NCBI GenBank assembly: GCA_020796225.1
Contig: CM036758.1
Location: 24,942,397 to 25,006,396 of the forward strand
Origin: Arion vulgaris
Taxonomy: Eukaryota; Mollusca; Gastropoda; Stylommatophora; Arionidae
DNA: 64,000 nucleotides
Reading direction: 5' to 3'
The translations under genes were made by a program, and so were the position numbers. Below, piece by piece: positions 12,401 to 20,505 of the stretch. Position 1 is the stretch's first letter. Each line of letters starts with the position of its first letter. The notes under the pieces are model-generated. The model worked only from the letters and a program-made list of their open reading frames with translations, did no database searches and was not told where the DNA came from.

Positions 12401-13173
12401 TGTTCAACAGTTTCTCAGTTGCCACATTGATTGCCTGGGTTTCTGCTTTATAGTTATTACAGACTTTCCCTGTTGGTGCTTAATCGTATCTCGAACAACG
12501 TTTGGATATTCTATGTACCCTTTACTTCATTATTTACTGGGTGCTATGCTGCCCGTTGCAAGTTAACCTCTACAGTTAACTTGTGTGCAAGAGAAGTAAA
12601 AGTAAATTCCTGGGAACATGAAGCTATGATAGTATGTATGGATTGCAATGCATGACGAAGGACGATTATGAATGGAATTTGATTATGAGAATGTAGAAAC
12701 ACTGCAGAGAGGTTAACAGCTGACCGCCTGAAGAAAAGCATAGGGAACTGGAATCTCATGCAACAATTGTAGTTCCTGGCGCATATTGTCTTGCTAATCA
12801 TATTTGTACAGACTAACTACAGACTATCGTCTGCAAAGACTGAAAGAAAGGTGGCGACCATCAACGGTCGAGAAGCCTGTGCTTAAAATTCAAGTTACTG
12901 TTACACTACTAATCATTTCCATATACTCTACTATGAACAAGAGAACACCACTGTGAAAGTGTGCATCGATAAAGTAAAGTAAGATCATACAAACAATCAC
13001 GATATACATATAATATGTGAGAGATGTCAGTCAGTCAAAGAACAACTTACCTTCAAGTATTCCGTTCCTGTCTTTTCTTTCAATTCCTCCAGACTCAAAA
13101 AGACAGGAGGGTCCGGCATGTGAGGTTCCCTTTGGTCTTCATTTGTGTCGTTGATATACCAAACACGAACCAT
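3334..13173 (-). CDS. ADI1: Acireductone dioxygenase, copy 1 (complete, 4 exons)
   Basis: Acireductone dioxygenase (ARD), the cupin enzyme of the methionine salvage pathway. With Fe(II) it converts the acireductone of 5-methylthiopentene and O2 to the 2-keto acid precursor of methionine plus formate; it acts in cytosol and nucleus. The coding sequence joins 13173-13051, 7069-6950, 4852-4673 and 3459-3334: 549 nt, 182 residues, close to the usual ~180. All introns are phase 0 with GT/AG ends. The N-terminus reads MVRVWYIND, the cupin motif is [11 protein letters not shown] and the second half is PAGIYHRF. His89, His91, Glu95 and His134 match the 3-His/1-Glu metal site, one number higher than in the human enzyme. 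The start codon sits in AACATGG, a good Kozak context. The C-terminus is about 16 residues shorter than in copy 2. Intron 1 carries a 2.4-kb minisatellite. No frame break was seen, so it looks functional. Confidence 0.95.
3460..4214. other. Intron 3 of ADI1 copy 1, no other feature
   Basis: Most of the 1.2-kb intron 3. AT-rich; nothing recognised in it apart from the tRNA-like element that begins near 4215. Confidence 0.6.
4215..4400 (-). repeat. tRNA-headed SINE-like element
   Basis: The reverse complement begins with an A-box-like TGGCTCACTGGTTAGTGG and, about 45 bp on, a B-box-like GGTTCGATCCC. A non-tRNA body with AACTGGGAAATAATGG follows. A true tRNA gene is unlikely because acceptor-stem pairing is poor. 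Only one copy is seen in the window. Confidence 0.55.
4673..4852 (-). CDS. ADI1: ADI1 copy 1, exon 3 (metal-binding cupin core)
   Basis: Encodes residues 82-141, with [11 protein letters not shown] supplying His89, His91 and Glu95 and PAGIYHRF supplying His134. Acceptor TTTTTAG, donor AAT|GTAAGA; 180 nt, phase 0. A decayed partial copy of this exon lies just upstream in intron 2. Confidence 0.96.
4880..4960 (-). pseudogene. Decayed duplicate of ADI1 exon 3 (5' part)
   Basis: Lies 28 bp upstream of true exon 3 in intron 2. The reverse complement starts TTAGCTCAGAACATTCCTCA, including the acceptor, then ACAGAGCATAT and GAGATAC. It matches the first ~80 bp of exon 3 at roughly 80% by eye. An extra T after GAGCATAT shifts the frame, the Glu codons are damaged and no donor remains. 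This is a partial tandem exon duplication, now dead. Confidence 0.85.
5151..5403 (+). repeat. SINE-1 copy with target-site duplication
   Basis: 253 bp flanked by a perfect 9-bp duplication, GTTTTATGC (5142-5150 and 5404-5412). Carries the conserved GGTCGTAAGAGGCGACTGA module and the 3' end AAAGAAGAA. Inserted in intron 2 of ADI1 copy 1. Confidence 0.92.
5430..6190 (-). pseudogene. LINE-D fragment (RNase H end), split by a SINE
   Basis: The reverse complement of 6190-5966 reads [17 protein letters not shown] and then [13 protein letters not shown]. After the SINE at 5712-5958 it continues with [14 protein letters not shown] and [18 protein letters not shown]. The same order, uninterrupted, occurs at 11.16-11.56 kb, which shows the SINE landed in this older element. 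RNase H is known in I/R1-type LINEs. Frameshifted and dead. Confidence 0.8.
5712..5958 (+). repeat. SINE-1 copy nested in LINE-D
   Basis: 247 bp with duplicated GTATACA (5705-5711 and 5959-5965). The empty site is preserved in the related LINE-D fragment near 11.33 kb, which reads TTGTATACATATGG. The body shares AGTAAATAAAAAGC and TCTACTTGTAGGCGCATAACT with the other SINE-1 copies. Confidence 0.9.
6582..6833 (+). repeat. SINE-1b copy with target-site duplication
   Basis: 252 bp between perfect copies of ATATAGGAAAT (6571-6581 and 6834-6844). The head CGCCCGAGTGGTTACCGG is tRNA-like. It shares GCATGTCGTAAGAGGCGA and the AAGAAGAAG tail with SINE-1, but the middle (CCTAAACGTGTAGAAGTC) differs. 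Its 3' half recurs at 25.0 kb and its head at 24.1 kb, both minus strand. Confidence 0.9.
6950..7069 (-). CDS. ADI1: ADI1 copy 1, exon 2
   Basis: Encodes residues 42-81 ([16 protein letters not shown] through TLPNYDER). The acceptor TTTCAG precedes TTC; the donor is AGG|GTATGT. It is 120 nt and phase 0 at both ends. It starts about 105 bp from the edge of the 21-bp minisatellite in intron 1. Confidence 0.95.
7175..9610. repeat. Minisatellite, 21-bp unit, about 115 copies
   Basis: Tandem 21-bp units of type AAGACAACTAGAAAACAAAT filling 2.4 kb of ADI1 intron 1. Variant zones follow one another: AACAAGAAAACAAGTA first, then ACTAGAAAACAAATG, ACTATAAAACAAATG, and a mosaic with ACTAGAGAAC. Because 21 is divisible by three, frames stay open on both strands (KTTRKQM on plus, VVFICFL on minus). 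Those frames are by-products. Confidence 0.97.
9820..10505 (+). pseudogene. LINE-D related fragment (RNase H and C-terminal domain)
   Basis: A 174-residue open stretch holds [20 protein letters not shown], the last RNase H motif, then a basic region with [15 protein letters not shown] one-base slip leads into [12 protein letters not shown] and [10 protein letters not shown]. The tail is rich in GAAGAAGAA. The first RNase H Asp/Glu motifs are missing, so it is 5' truncated, as is usual for LINE copies. It lies in intron 1 of ADI1 copy 1 in antisense orientation. Confidence 0.8.
10617..10962 (+). repeat. SINE-2 copy with a duplicated tRNA-like head
   Basis: 346 bp between copies of TTCTTACTTTC (10606-10616 and 10963-10973). 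It starts with two tandem ~105-bp tRNA-like heads, each with GTCTGTAGCTCAAGCGG (A box) and a GGTTCAAAC B box. The body AAAGCAATGGCAAACTACTG runs to GCCACGATTTTCA. The 240-bp copy at 32785-33024 has the same body after a single, different head. Confidence 0.9.
10985..11155 (-). repeat. SINE-5 body fragment
   Basis: Similar, in the same orientation, to 18870-19020 and 38335-38480. Shared blocks on the plus strand are GAATTCAGGCATAGT, GAGGGCTTGCTTCCCTTAT and CATTCAGGTGAGTCGTACTC. The tRNA-like head seen at 38.5-38.65 kb is absent here. Confidence 0.6.
11158..11560 (-). pseudogene. LINE-D fragment (RNase H end)
   Basis: The reverse complement reads [18 protein letters not shown], then [20 protein letters not shown] and [16 protein letters not shown], followed by [17 protein letters not shown]. 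Same layout as the SINE-split copy at 5.4-6.2 kb. Stops and a shift break it. Confidence 0.78.
11590..12300 (-). pseudogene. LINE-D related fragment (RNase H plus zinc-knuckle tail)
   Basis: From 12300 down: [19 protein letters not shown] with the RNase H Glu, [10 protein letters not shown] with the Asp, then [20 protein letters not shown]. The linker [19 protein letters not shown] and a CPCKRW start of the Cys/His tail follow. The RNase H core is complete in outline but split by a frameshift near 12140. Antisense inside intron 1 of ADI1 copy 1. Confidence 0.85.
12345..12480 (-). pseudogene. Second RNase H scrap
   Basis: The reverse complement reads [18 protein letters not shown] and [10 protein letters not shown], the same Glu and Asp motifs as the neighbouring fragment but from a divergent copy. 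It abuts the other fragment, so two LINE copies were joined here. Confidence 0.65.
12481..13050. other. 5' part of intron 1, no recognised feature
   Basis: Nothing recognised between the LINE debris and exon 1 of ADI1 copy 1. Confidence 0.5.
13051..13173 (-). CDS. ADI1: ADI1 copy 1, exon 1
   Basis: Encodes residues 1-41, from [14 protein letters not shown] to GTEYLK, the N-terminal strand conserved in animal ARDs. The donor is AAG|GTAAG (plus-strand AC at 13049-13050). Exactly 41 codons, so phase 0. Confidence 0.95.
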
Positions 13174-13264
13174 GTTAACTGGCAAAAATACTATAATGAT
13201 CTTCCAGCAGCGAGGTTGTCAATGTTGCTTTCCGTACGTCAGTGTACTTGCCTTATAAACTTTG
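13174..13264 (-). promoter_or_regulatory. Possible ADI1 copy 1 promoter
   Basis: About 80 bp upstream of the ATG the minus strand has TTTATAAGG (13252-13260), a TATA-like box, followed by ACTGACGTACG, which contains a CRE-like TGACGTA. This would give a short 5' leader. It is inferred from position alone. Confidence 0.3.
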
Positions 13265-13484
13265 CAGTCGTAGTTAGTACATTTAGAAACCGCGTATGAA
13301 ATCTATATGCATACAACCTTGACCTTTACTTGGCGGTGTTGGTACAAACAGTTGGATATGTAAATATTTCATTGTTTCATTACTTTATTAAAACATGTTT
13401 TTTTTTTTGGTAAAGATCAATATTTATATATCACTAGTGCTATCGATTCTATGGTACGGAAGTGAGAGGTGAATAATAAATAAA

Positions 13485-13795
13485 TATATGTATGAAGTAT
13501 TCGAGAAGATGGAGATATGTTGGGCACACCTTGAGGAGAAATGATCAACGAATATCAAAGCAGGCATTGAAGTGGGATGCAAAGGGTTCAAGAAAGAGAG
13601 GTCGACCTAAGGAGACCCTGACACGAACTTTGCTGAGAGAGGCAGGAAATATCGGTCTCAGTTCCATGGAGGAGATTGAGCGAGTTGCCCAGGATAGAGC
13701 GGTATGGAGAAATTACTTGCAGGCCCTATGTAACGTAAAACGGTACGAGAGGAATTATTATTATTATTATTATGAAGTATTCAGGTTTTATAAAT
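13485..13795 (+). pseudogene. LINE-E 3' end (reverse transcriptase C-terminus)
   Basis: A 101-residue open stretch reads YSRRWRYVGHTLRRNDQR, KQALKWDAKGSRKRGRPKE, then MEEIERVAQDRAVWRN and LQALC. This arrangement (basic WxGH block, KRGRPKxT, DRxxWRxxxxAL) is the usual C-terminal end of many RT-encoding LINEs. It stops in a (TTA)n run at 13757-13770, a LINE-type 3' tail. The rest of the element is missing. Confidence 0.82.
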
Positions 13796-13869
13796 AATAC
13801 ATATTTAATTGAAGGATACTGCGGTTCTCTTACGGAGATCACAAAATAAACGAATTTGTCAAAAATAAC

Positions 13870-14790
13870 ATAATAGTACTACATTGATTCTCAGCTATGC
13901 TAGTTCCTCTTATGCTGCTGCAGCGCCGCATCTGATGATCTTGCGCAAGGGATTCCCAGTACGGGGTGTCTACATCGAAGCACTTTAGAGACTGTAGCGT
14001 TTTTTCTGTCATCAACCTGTCATTTTACACCGTCTAGCTCACCATATATCAGCTGTTTATGATGCTTCTAACTCGCACCCGTGCAAATTGACCGACCCAT
14101 GTGAGATGGGTCTTCTGCAACAGAGTCTGCAGTGGCGGCTAGTCATTAAGAGACAGTGGGGCCGGGTCCCATCAAAAATAATGTTTAACGTGTATTTATT
14201 ATTTTATAAATTAAAATATAGCAACCAAAAACCATGATTTATCCGGAAAAAATATCTGGCCCCACCAATAAAAATAATCACGAGCCGCCCTTGAGAGCCT
14301 GTATACTTAGAATATTGGCTCTCATGAGGACTTCGGTATTTTGAATTTTGTCCTGTCATTTTATTTTTAGAAATCTGCGCGGAGATAACTTGTGTGGATG
14401 TGGTTTTGTTTTCTTGCATAACTGCTGTACACTGTATGATCACTGGGTTCAACGGGTTTGTCAGCACTACGGCCCGGTAAACTTTCAGCTTTGTGGCGAC
14501 GCTTATCACCCTCTGCTCCCACATAATAATGCATAGTCTTCCAAAGGCAACACTGCCTTTGGATATTTTATTTTTGACCTCAAGTCGATGTTTGCCGTTC
14601 TCGGTAGGATTCTGCCAAGTTATGCAATGTTGTTCGCTGGCAGGAGACGCTGGTGTTCAATACTAATGACTGGGTCATAGTATTGCTCTCTATGTGCTGG
14701 CATCACCATGACCTTATTTTTCCTGGTGTTGATGGAAAGGTCAAACATTTCGCATGACATAGATAAACCTGGCAGAAAAGGTCTGCATAT
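13870..14790 (-). pseudogene. LINE-G fragment (RTE-like), interrupted by a MITE
   Basis: From 14780 down the minus strand reads LSINTRKNKVMVMPAHREQ, then ISVATKLKVYRAVVLT, the RT thumb region. Beyond the MITE at 14130-14293 it goes on with LLQKTHLTWVG, EKTLQSLKCFDVDTPYWES and RGTSIAENQ. The TKLKVYRAVVL block is typical of RTE-like LINEs. Further ends of related elements lie at 47.8-48.07 and 54.4-54.8 kb. Confidence 0.8.
14130..14293 (+). mobile_element. hAT-type MITE-1 (copy 1)
   Basis: 164 bp with terminal inverted repeats (CAGTGGCGGCTAGTCATT at left, CACGAGCCGCCCTTG at right). Flanks AGAGTCTG (14122-14129) and AGAGCCTG (14294-14301) form an 8-bp target duplication with one mismatch, the hAT hallmark. 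No coding capacity. It interrupts LINE-G. Confidence 0.92.
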
Positions 14791-14829
14791 CTTCCTCAGA
14801 GTTACAGTAGCTCACCAATGTAATCATGC

Positions 14830-15075
14830 CCCTGGGGAACTCACGCATTTCCCCCAGTGTGGTATCCATGCATCTCTGTGCCTGAGCTCGTTCAGAGTGC
14901 AGACTCATCTTATCAGATTCTATCTTTCAGACATTCAAGGTATTTCTCTTTTCAACCGCGAACTCCTGGCGTCGTGCATTGAGACGTGTAAGCGGTGATT
15001 TTTCTCTGCAGATACTCTTAGGTACGCCTTCATCTGTGCGGTTTTTTTTGGGGGGTCGAGCAGCCATTGGTGGTA
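14830..15075 (-). pseudogene. LINE-A fragment (RT to RNase H linker)
   Basis: The reverse complement reads YGSNCAIAYHQ, then KAYLRVSAEKNHRLHVSMHD and ARSSRLKREIP. The LINE-A copy at the window end has the matching NAYMRVTANKRHPLHK and VKGTRIKRCM. The rest of the element is not seen here. Confidence 0.65.
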
Positions 15076-15414
15076 AGCAATGGCGCAATTCGAACCGTAT
15101 TTAATAACACACGAGTCCATACTTGATATGTAGAAGTGTTATGTGATACAATTTACAGCTTCTTATTTTATAGAGATAAATTCGTGAGAGGTCACACACT
15201 GTGTCAACACCGTGATCACCTTTCTGTACACTATTTGTAATGGTGAGTTACACACTACACATTCATTGCATAATATACAGCACAGATAACACGTCAGTGT
15301 AATTCTACGAGTGATTCGGTACTGATTATCTAAGCCAAAGATCTTGCTTGAATGTGAGAGTCATCGTCATCAAGGATCATGCCAACAGGCGTAGGTTGTC
15401 ACGTTCTTCCACAA

Positions 15415-15447
<33 letters not shown>

Positions 15448-15768
15448 TAAACTATGAGTTCTGATACTGTTTTCGTGCCGTGCCATGATGTTACGCAGTC
15501 TATATTGTCTTTTCCAAAGGTCGGCCTGCATCTCTCTTCCCCTGTGTCTTGCCCGTTGTGACAATGTAATAACACGTTTCCTTTCTCACAACATGTCCAC
15601 AGAATGCTGATTGTTTCTTTCTGATACGTTTAATAAGCGATCTATTCTCGACAGATTTATTGAAAACAATATCATTTGTCAGCTTTTCTGTCCGTTATAT
15701 TTTCCTTATTCTTCTTTAAAACCACAATGTGAAAGTAGATAAACAAATATTTAGAAATCTAGTACTTA
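15076..15768. other. Unassigned, with a (CT)n microsatellite
   Basis: A CT dinucleotide run of about 30 bp lies near 15414-15442. No exon or repeat family was recognised in the remainder. Confidence 0.5.
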
Positions 15769-15924
15769 CAGTGGCGGCTCGTTATTTAGGCCAGCGGGCC
15801 AGGCCCACCAAAATCATATAAAACTAATGGGTAAATACTAATATATAACCTAACCTAGAACAATGACTTTTTCATACAATTTTTGTCCGGCCCCACCAAC
15901 AAAAAAGATCACGAGCCGCCACTG
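15769..15924 (+). mobile_element. hAT-type MITE-1 (copy 2)
   Basis: 156 bp, ends CAGTGGCGGCTCGT and ACGAGCCGCCACTG, which are perfect inverted repeats over 14 bp. Perfect 8-bp target duplication AGTACTTA (15761-15768 and 15925-15932). The internal GGCCCCACCAACAAAAAAGA matches the other copies. Confidence 0.95.
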
Positions 15925-15932
15925 AGTACTTA

Positions 15933-16829
15933 TATGTTTCACTTCGCTAACTTAGATATTGTTATTATTTGTTTTGGTTTGATCCCTGAAGCAGTACGAG
16001 ATTACAATCTTTTGCACTTTATCAGGCAACAGAAAGGGAACATTCGAGTCCCTGAAGATGTTTCTTTGTGTCGACATGTTGGATTAGTTAAGTTTTCATA
16101 GATTTCTTTACAATCCTGGAAAGTTGCATGACGGTTCAGTGTGGTGAAAGGTGTGACTACACGACATGGTCAGTCTTCTACTATAGTTGTGACTTAAAGT
16201 GTAAATCTCATAAAACCATTAAGGATCGCTTAAAATGAAATAGTTGATTGACTTCGAGCAGTCAGACATATGTCTTTAACAGTTTTTTTTCTAGACGTCG
16301 TCTTGGAAGGTAGTCTTCCATTGCTTTCCTTCTTGTTAGTGAGCAGACACTCTGTCGGCTACACCAAAGTCAACTTTAGATAACTTTATAAGTTTATAGT
16401 TGGCTCTGGCTACACCAACACTCAATTCACTGCCTGCTCCCATAGAATCATGCTACCCTGCCGGTGATTGGTGGTGGGGGAGCAGGTACTCAACCTTGCC
16501 CAATCCAAGGAAAGCCCTTTTTACCCCTGAGGTTTAAGAGGTTTACCCCTGGCCTGCTACCCCACATAAATCACCTATAAGATAGGTATATCAAGCATAT
16601 TGAAATGACAGGTCCCTATGTTTAAAAAAAATGTTATAAAGGAGACTCACAAATGAAATACTTGTAATATATATATCAGTATTTATTTGGTAAGATATGA
16701 CCAGAGAGTTGTTAATTTGCTTGTTAAAATATAACACATAGAGAACCAACAATTGCACAATCAAATAATACAAAACATTACAGCTGATCTTATCTTATCG
16801 TATCTTAACCACATTTGCCGTGAAGCGGC
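15933..16829. other. Unassigned
   Basis: A block near 16380-16570 (GGGAGCAGGTACTCAACC, GGTTTACCCCTGGCCTGC) looks like a dispersed repeat but has no second copy in the window. The rest is AT-rich. Confidence 0.4.
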
Positions 16830-17570
16830 GTGGGGAGAGTTAGTTTCCTATCTTGTGCCAGGTGTGTTGTGCTTGACGTTGTCAGTCCATGCTTTCGCAG
16901 GACTCTGAGATGTTATCTATCCATCGTGTTCTTGGCCTGCCTCGTGTTCTGCGCCCTGAGTGTCGATTATTATAGGCACGTGATGGTATAGTAAATGCGA
17001 TTCTATTCTCATTAGATGGCCGAACCACTTGAATCTTTGCTTCTCGATGTACTGTATGCATGGTATAGTACCAACGATGCTTCTGATATTCTCGTTTCTC
17101 ACTCTATCTCGCCTGGTAACGTTGACAGCTTTTCGTAGACATCTCATTTCACATGTTGTAATCTTTCTTTCTAGTGTCTTAGTCAGGGGCCATGTTTGGT
17201 ACTGATAGCAGAGAGTTGGAATAAATATGCAGTTTATCAGTTATCGTTTGACTGCCATGTTAATGCTTGGATGTTTTAATAGTGGTGACAGTTGGTATGT
17301 CACTGCATTTGCCTTCTGACATCTAGTCTCGATTTCTCTGTCCATCTTTCCATCTGCTGTGAATATACTCGCGAGATATTTGAATTCTGGAGTCTGTTGT
17401 ATTTTGACATTATTCACGTGTATATTTAGTTGACCTGTTGACCTACTTATTGTCATGACTTCTGTTTTGGAGGTGTTAATTTTCATGTAATCTCCGTAGT
17501 TCTTGTGTAACAGCTGATCACACATTGAATAACTACCAAAACTAATCAACAATATATCTATGACCACATA
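16830..17570 (-). pseudogene. LINE-B fragment (RT C-terminus)
   Basis: The minus strand reads YMKINTSKTEVMTISRSTGQ, EFKYLASIFTADGKMDREIE, then after stops MRCLRKAVNVTRRDRVRNEN and QRFKWFGHLMR. The same order is found in the larger LINE-B copy at 25.85-27.51 kb. The RT catalytic core lies upstream of this fragment and is missing. Confidence 0.82.
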
Positions 17571-17744
17571 GTTTCTGAGAATGTATGGTCTCTAATCACT
17601 AGAGTTTCGGTTCCTAAATTGTTATAAGCATACACCCTCGGGTAAGAAAGAGATGGGCCGTTTAGGTGTAAGCAAACAATAGGCCTAATCAGTAATGGTG
17701 AAAACACAAGATAAGTAAAATAAAAAGCAACCTACTGCCTTGCA

Positions 17745-17960
17745 GGTTGGCTAGGGACATCCAAAGTCTGATGGAGAGCGAACCCAGTAAACGCTGGCTA
17801 AAACCGGAGACATCGCCGAAGGATTAGCACCAGATGGCTCCAAATGGCGCTAAAGATGTGTCGAAATACATTCATGCATCAGGCTGTATGAATCAGATTT
17901 CCACATGAATAAGAATTTATGGGGAAATCTAGTACACCAGTCTAAGCGGGGATCGCGAGA
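17745..17960 (+). repeat. Dispersed repeat K (SINE-like body)
   Basis: Shares GGAGAGCGAACCCAGTAAAC, GCTGGCTAAAACCGG, CATCGCCGAAGG and CTCCAAATGG with the reverse complement of 23890-24000. No clear head or target duplication. Confidence 0.65.
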
Positions 17961-18109
17961 GAGATAAGTAAAATAAAAAGCAAAACATTAGTTATGAAAC
18001 AATAAGTGTTAAGAATGAATGAAGACACTTCAAAACTAGTTTACATTAACGAATGATGGTTGATTATTAGACCTAGTAATATATTCAAATATATATTAAT
18101 GACATCAAT

Positions 18110-18418
18110 GATACAGACGTAGTTACTTACACCAATGGTTCAGTCATTCGCCAACAGCGCTGTGCGTGGGCTTTATCAGCACGCTCAGGAGGAAAAATAA
18201 TAAGAGAGGCCAGTAGGGCCTACGCGACAACTACAAGTACTTTGACAATGAAAGTTCAGGCGGTTATAGAGGCGGTGAAATGGTTGGCATATCATAACTA
18301 CTCTCGTGTTTTCATACTCAGTGACTACATGAGCATGATTCGTATAGTCGAATAAGGAATGGTGAGACGAAACTGGACGGAGGTACTGGTACAGACAGTG
18401 ATCAGAGAAATCACCTTC
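18110..18418 (+). pseudogene. LINE-A RNase H fragment (plus strand)
   Basis: Reads YTNGSVIRQQRCAWALSARS, then TTTSTLTMKVQAVIEAVKWL and VFILSDYMSMI: the first three RNase H motifs, with Asp to Asn and Glu to Lys changes at catalytic sites. It breaks off at REITF, where an inverted LINE-A end begins. Confidence 0.72.
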
Positions 18419-18720
18419 ATTTTGCACTCTGGGCAGACCCACAGATGCTCAGTCTCCCAACAGATATCGAAGAGTATGCATACTGATGGTTCCGTAGCTC
18501 GCTGATTAAACACACTCCTATCTCTGCCCCTCAGGCATCCAGTTCTTCTGGTACACCGGACTCTAAACTGCCTAAATAGCTGGATCGATTTAACTTCGAT
18601 CTTAGTGTCCCCATCCAACAGACAGTCGCGAAGAACATATAAGAGACATATAAGAGACAAATAATTAAGTTTAAAAATTGGGCCTGTTCCGAAACTCTTG
18701 GCCAATATCAAACCAGTCTT
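18419..18720 (-). pseudogene. LINE-A 3' end (minus strand)
   Basis: The minus strand reads LRDCLLDGDTKIEVKSIQLF, CTRRTGCLRGRDRSVFNQRA and, near the end, CILFDICWETEHLWVCPEC. The CPxC close is also seen at 42.9 kb (ECPMC) and 62.85 kb (VCPEC), so it marks the protein end of LINE-A. It lies head-on against the plus-strand RNase H fragment. Confidence 0.78.
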
Positions 18721-18869
18721 GAGTTTTCATTTTCTGGGTTACATATATATTGTAAAATGAATATTTTGGTGTGTTCTGTTAGTGTAGTAATTTTCCTTGT
18801 TTATAACCATATCTGTACTATTTTGATAAACACTAAACAAATGTGGAAACAGTATTTTCTTCTTCTACT

Positions 18870-19020
18870 TCTTCTTCTTGCGTTAGCCTGCTATGAATTC
18901 AGACGTAGTCAGGGTGCTTAGCACTTCCCACTTTTGCATGAAGGCGTGCTTTCCTTATTCTCAGTGTCCCCCGCCATACAAGCGTGCCTTCTCCGACTTC
19001 AGAGGTTGGCAGTATTTAAA
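18870..19020 (-). repeat. SINE-5 body fragment
   Basis: Shares TGAATTCAGACGTAGTC, AAGGCGTGCTTTCCTTATTC and CTCCGACTTCAGAGG with 10985-11155 and 38335-38480. Confidence 0.6.
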
Positions 19021-19155
19021 AATAGTTATTTAAAAAATAATTGGTACACCTCATAGATATGGTTATTAAATGGGTACACAAGTGGTAAAATGTTGGGAAC
19101 TATTTCACTTAGTGTTGTCAGATGTTGCAATCGAGAACCTGGACATTGCTTGCCA

Positions 19156-19660
19156 CACATCTTTTTCGGGACATTTCTGCCACCGTCCCGGTTTTCCGGG
19201 ACAGTAATTATTTTGTATAACATAATTCACACTATAACAATACTAAGATCTTGCGGGGGAGGGTCTCTGTGGCTAAGTGGTTAAGCCCTTTGCCTTGTTT
19301 GCCTTTTTCGGACATTTCTTGCCACCCGTCCCGGTTTTCCGGGACAGTAATTATTTTGTATAACATAATTCACACTATAACAATACTAAGATCTTGCGGG
19401 GGGGGAGGGGTCTCTGTGGCTAAGTGGTTAAGCCCTTTGCCTTGTGAGTCGAAGGTCGTGGGTTCGAATCCGGACCGCGGCCTTCTGTTCACGAGTGCAG
19501 TTTTTCCAGAGACCCCTAGGATTGTTGCCGGAGCTACGGAGTTCGTGCTTTGTGCAATACTCTCGGCAGGTGGCGTGCCATTTCTGCGGAGAGGGACCGA
19601 GCCATATGGGGTAACACCCAGTGCAATGAAGTCAATCCTTCGGATTTTTTAAGATCTTGG
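19156..19660 (+). repeat. SINE-3 (tRNA-headed) with local duplication
   Basis: The full copy starts near 19409 with TCTCTGTGGCTAAGTGG (A box) and GGGTTCGAATCC (B box), then a ~180-bp body ending CCTTCGGATTTTTTAAG. Upstream, 19156-19285 and 19296-19442 are near-identical blocks: each has CCCGGTTTTCCGGGACAG, TACTAAGATCTTGCGGG and the first ~40 bp of the SINE. A ~135-bp segment including the SINE head was therefore duplicated in tandem. Confidence 0.8.
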
Positions 19661-20099
19661 ACTCTTGTTGTAACCGTATAGCTTGCCTAGCTACTGCTTC
19701 TTGGCTCTGATATCCTCGGTCACTGCACCATTTAAAATGTATCAGGGTAACCTCCTGATAATGATCCTGTCTTTGACTTATTCTTCTGTCCTTTGTGTAA
19801 CCGTATAGGGTTTCATGCCTGTCCGATATACATAATTATTCTATTTCCCTGCTGACTATCAACTTTCACGTTTGTCTGACCACACAACAATATACTAACA
19901 CGTGATTCTTGAATAGTTATCTATGGGAGAATCAAACAAAGGTGGTTCTCCGTTTTTATTAAAACGACAATTCTACAAAATATTGACACAAATTCATACT
20001 TAAAACATTTTACTGTAATGTTAAATCAAATGACCCTGAAATACAATGATACAAAATAAAAGACACTCCTAACTAAATCTGTTCATTAATGAAGCGCCT
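19661..20099. other. Unassigned
   Basis: The phrase TAACCGTATAG occurs twice (about 19670 and 19800). The minus strand has a short protein-like stretch (LIHFKWCSDRGYQSQEAVAR) that could be transposon debris. Not classified. Confidence 0.35.
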
Positions 20100-20505
20100 C
20101 TGACCAACGTCTGGCTGACGAGAACCTGGAATATTTTATACTGATGTCTTAAGCTTTCTTCAACCGATCCGTACGTGGTAAAGGTGAATACACTGGAATA
20201 TTTTATAATCTGGCTGTCCTAGCTTACATCAACTGATATGCACGTGGTAAATGAGAATATACAGGAATATTCTTCAAACTGGCTGTTTTGGCTTTCATCA
20301 ACTATCATCTACTGATTCACACGTGGCAAAAATGAGAATACACTCGAAATTATTCCACAAACTGGCTGTCATAGCTTCCATCAACTGATATGCACGTGGT
20401 AAATGAGAATATACAGGAATATTCTACAAACTGGCTGTTTTGGCTTTCATCAACTATCATCTACTGATTCACACGTGGCAAATGAGAATACACTCGAAAT
20501 TATTA
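20100..20505. repeat. Tandem repeat with alternating ~62- and ~75-bp units
   Basis: Units contain CTGGCTGT, GCTTTCATCAACT, then ACGTGGTAAATGAGAATA or ACACGTGGCAAATGAGAATA. A short type (CTGATATGCACGTGG) and a long type (CTATCATCTACTGATTCACA) alternate, giving a two-unit higher-order repeat of about 137 bp, roughly 2.5 copies. Confidence 0.8.
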
